The notes under the pieces were generated by a model, which saw only the letters and a list, made by a program, of their open reading frames with translations, had not been told where the DNA came from and searched no databases. From NCBI GenBank assembly GCA_902825845.1, contig CADECM010000028.1, positions 21,322 through 57,389 on the forward strand: a DNA stretch of 36,068 bases, given 5' to 3'. This document shows, in pieces, positions 34,644 to 36,068 of the stretch (within the stretch, counting starts at the first letter, position 1; each line of letters opens with the position of its first letter). Source of the DNA: an uncultured beta proteobacterium (GTDB lineage: Bacteria; Pseudomonadota; Gammaproteobacteria; Burkholderiales; SG8-41). A program made the translations under genes and the position numbers.

Positions 34644-35441
34644 ATGCGTTCTCCTCTCCACCGTCTGACACCGATCGCGGCCGCAATCGTGCTGGCCTCT
34701 GCGCTTCATGCGGTGCCCGCCGCCCACGCGCAGGTTGCCACCGTCAACGGTGTTGCCATCCCGCAGGCCCGGCTCGATGCCGTGTTAAAGATGCTCGCCG
34801 CCAACAAACAGCCCGACACGCCGGAAAACCGCGCCCGCGTAAAGGATCAACTGATCAACAACGAGGTGATCGCGCAGGAAGCCGTCAAGAAAGGCGTCCA
34901 CAAGCAACCCGAGGTTGCAGCTCAGCTGGATTTGCAGCGGCAGGAAACGCTGGTCAACGCTTTTGTGCAGGATTACCTCAAGGCCAATTCGGTGACCGAC
35001 GAGGTCATGCGCAAGGAATATGAGCGCGTCAAGCCCACCATTCCCGCGAAGGAGTATCACGCGCGGCACATTCTGGTGGAAAAGGAAGACGACGCGAAGA
35101 GCATCATTGCGCAGGTCAAAAAGGGCGGCAGCTTCGAAAAAATTGCCGCCGAAAAGTCGAAGGACACCGGCTCCAAGGCTAAAGGCGGCGACCTTGATTG
35201 GGGCCCTTCAAACCGCTACGTCAAGCCGTTCGGCGACGCCCTCGCCAAACTGAAAAAAGGCCAGATGACGGATGTGCCGGTAAAAACCGACTACGGCTAC
35301 CATATCATACGGCTCGAGGATGAGCGTGCCACCAAGGTGCCCTCGTTCGAGGAAGCCAAGCCGCAGCTGCAGCAGATGCTGCAGGGTCAGGCCGTGCGCA
35401 AGATGCTCGCGGATCTGCGGGCCAAGGCCAAGGTGGAGTGA
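34644..35441 (+). CDS. Periplasmic parvulin-type peptidyl-prolyl isomerase
   Basis: This protein of 265 residues has a signal peptide ending at AHA (about 29). A SurA-like helical N-terminal region (VNGVAIPQARLDAVLKML) is followed by one PPIC rotamase domain at about 132-230. The domain shows EYHARHILVEKEDDAKSII, GGDLDWGPSNRYVKPFGDAL and VPVKTDYGYHIIRLED. It assists folding of outer-membrane or periplasmic proteins. The order before purL is typical in betaproteobacteria. AAGGAATCC precedes the ATG. Confidence 0.93.
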   Translation: MRSPLHRLTPIAAAIVLASALHAVPAAHAQVATVNGVAIPQARLDAVLKMLAANKQPDTPENRARVKDQLINNEVIAQEAVKKGVHKQPEVAAQLDLQRQETLVNAFVQDYLKANSVTDEVMRKEYERVKPTIPAKEYHARHILVEKEDDAKSIIAQVKKGGSFEKIAAEKSKDTGSKAKGGDLDWGPSNRYVKPFGDALAKLKKGQMTDVPVKTDYGYHIIRLEDERATKVPSFEEAKPQLQQMLQGQAVRKMLADLRAKAKVE

Positions 35442-35446
35442 TTTTT

Positions 35447-35535
35447 GTGAAGGGGTGAAAGGGTGAAGGCGTGAATGGGGTACCACCTTCACTCATTCAC
35501 TCCTTCACCTCTTCACTAATCCACCCCTTCACGCA
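35447..35535. repeat. Eight-base word array forming a large hairpin between convergent genes
   Basis: Four tandem words fit GTGAANGG (35447-35478), then GGTACC, then four inverted words ending TTCAC (35485-35516) and one more TTCAC after a break (to 35532). The two arms can pair along most of their length. It lies between the parvulin stop and the purL stop and could act as a bidirectional terminator. The 7-bp word hairpin at 3782 has the same design with a different word. Confidence 0.75.
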
Positions 35536-35536
35536 C

Positions 35537-36068
35537 TCACCCCACCCACGCGCGCGCGTTGCGAAACATGCGCAACCAGGGCCCGTCGTCAGACCATGTT
35601 TCCGGGTGCCATGAGTTCTGCACCGTTCTGAATACCCGTTCTGGGTGCGGCATCAGGATGGTGAAGCGGCCGTCGGGCGTGGTCAGCCCGGTGATGCCTT
35701 GTTGCGATCCGTTGGGGTTCAGCGGGTAACGCGTCGTCACCGCCCCGGCATTGTCGACAAAGCGTAGCGCAATCAGCGGTTGCGCTTCAGCCAGCGCGGC
35801 CGCACCGGGGAATTCCGCATAACCCTCGCCGTGCGCCACGGCCACGGGCAGCCGGCTGCCGGCCATACCCTGAAAAAACAGCGACGGCGATGGTTGAATT
35901 TCCACCATCGCCACGCGCGCTTCGAATTGCTCGGACCGGTTCTTGACAAAGTGCGGCCACGCCGCGGCGCCGGGTATCAACGCACGCAGATTGCTCATCA
36001 TCTGGCACCCGTTGCACACGCCCAGAGCAAAGGTATCGCCGCGCGTGAAAAACGCTTCAAACGCGTCG
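35537..36068 (-). CDS. purL: Phosphoribosylformylglycinamidine synthase, C-terminal part (runs off window)
   Basis: The last 177 codons are visible. They form the class I glutaminase domain of the large single-chain Pur[13 protein letters not shown] with the nucleophilic cysteine, [28 protein letters not shown] and MPHPERVFR with the catalytic His and Glu. The enzyme makes formylglycinamidine ribonucleotide from FGAR, ATP and glutamine in purine synthesis. The end [18 protein letters not shown] is intact. The start lies beyond the right edge. Confidence 0.96.
   Translation of the reverse strand, partial: DAFEAFFTRGDTFALGVCNGCQMMSNLRALIPGAAAWPHFVKNRSEQFEARVAMVEIQPSPSLFFQGMAGSRLPVAVAHGEGYAEFPGAAALAEAQPLIALRFVDNAGAVTTRYPLNPNGSQQGITGLTTPDGRFTILMPHPERVFRTVQNSWHPETWSDDGPWLRMFRNARAWVG

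Overview
The window looks like chromosomal DNA of a high-GC betaproteobacterium, probably of the Burkholderiales or a related environmental lineage. This is inferred from gene content and order, not from a marker gene. Supporting features are alaC followed directly by a gene starting like homoserine dehydrogenase, the order msrB-yciB-bolA-ppiC-purL, a Bug-type solute receptor, a GTP-dependent PEP carboxykinase and a moxR-DUF58-tgpA operon. Genes are densely packed, often with ATGA overlaps. I saw no transposase, integrase, phage gene or CRISPR array.

Layout. 1-1807: start of a probable hom gene, a duplicated and displaced alaC 3' end beside a small palindromic element, alaC, and an Mth938-domain gene. 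1811-2734: a histone-deacetylase-like hydrolase. 2867-6771: moxR, a membrane DUF58 gene and tgpA (transglutaminase). 6951-18458: an acetate and carboxylate sensing and uptake island. It holds acsA, a tiny membrane protein, a CrbS-like transporter/histidine kinase, a lone receiver domain, a sensor-like membrane protein ending in a DnaQ-type exonuclease, a CBS-nucleotidyltransferase (DUF294), an OmpR-type regulator on the other strand, and a DUF4212 plus sodium:solute symporter pair. 18535-19574: a TPR protein, a small membrane protein and tRNA-Ser(GGA). 19622-25134: a second MoxR module with two paralogous von Willebrand factor A (VWA) membrane proteins, a membrane-anchored trypsin-like protease, MoxR and a soluble DUF58 protein. 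25172-33298: metabolic genes (TfdA/TauD-like dioxygenase, YncE-like propeller, pckG, FAH-family hydrolase, Bug receptor, FAD-linked 2-hydroxyacid dehydrogenase). 33351-36068: msrB, yciB, bolA, a parvulin-type isomerase and the 3' end of purL.

How the genes fit together. AcsA activates acetate, the symporter pair probably imports short carboxylates, the CrbS-like kinase probably senses them, and PckG would support gluconeogenesis from C2 and C4 carbon. The most unusual part is the signalling string at 8915-15180: a transporter-kinase, a receiver with no output domain, an exonuclease carrying a kinase-like sensor front end, and a GlnD-like nucleotidyltransferase with CBS domains. Parts of this neighbourhood recur in proteobacteria as I recall, but I know of no established mechanism for the exonuclease and nucleotidyltransferase. 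The second MoxR module is a plausible envelope chaperone-protease machine. The duplicated alaC tail and two hairpin arrays built from 7-bp or 8-bp words are the most distinctive non-coding structures.
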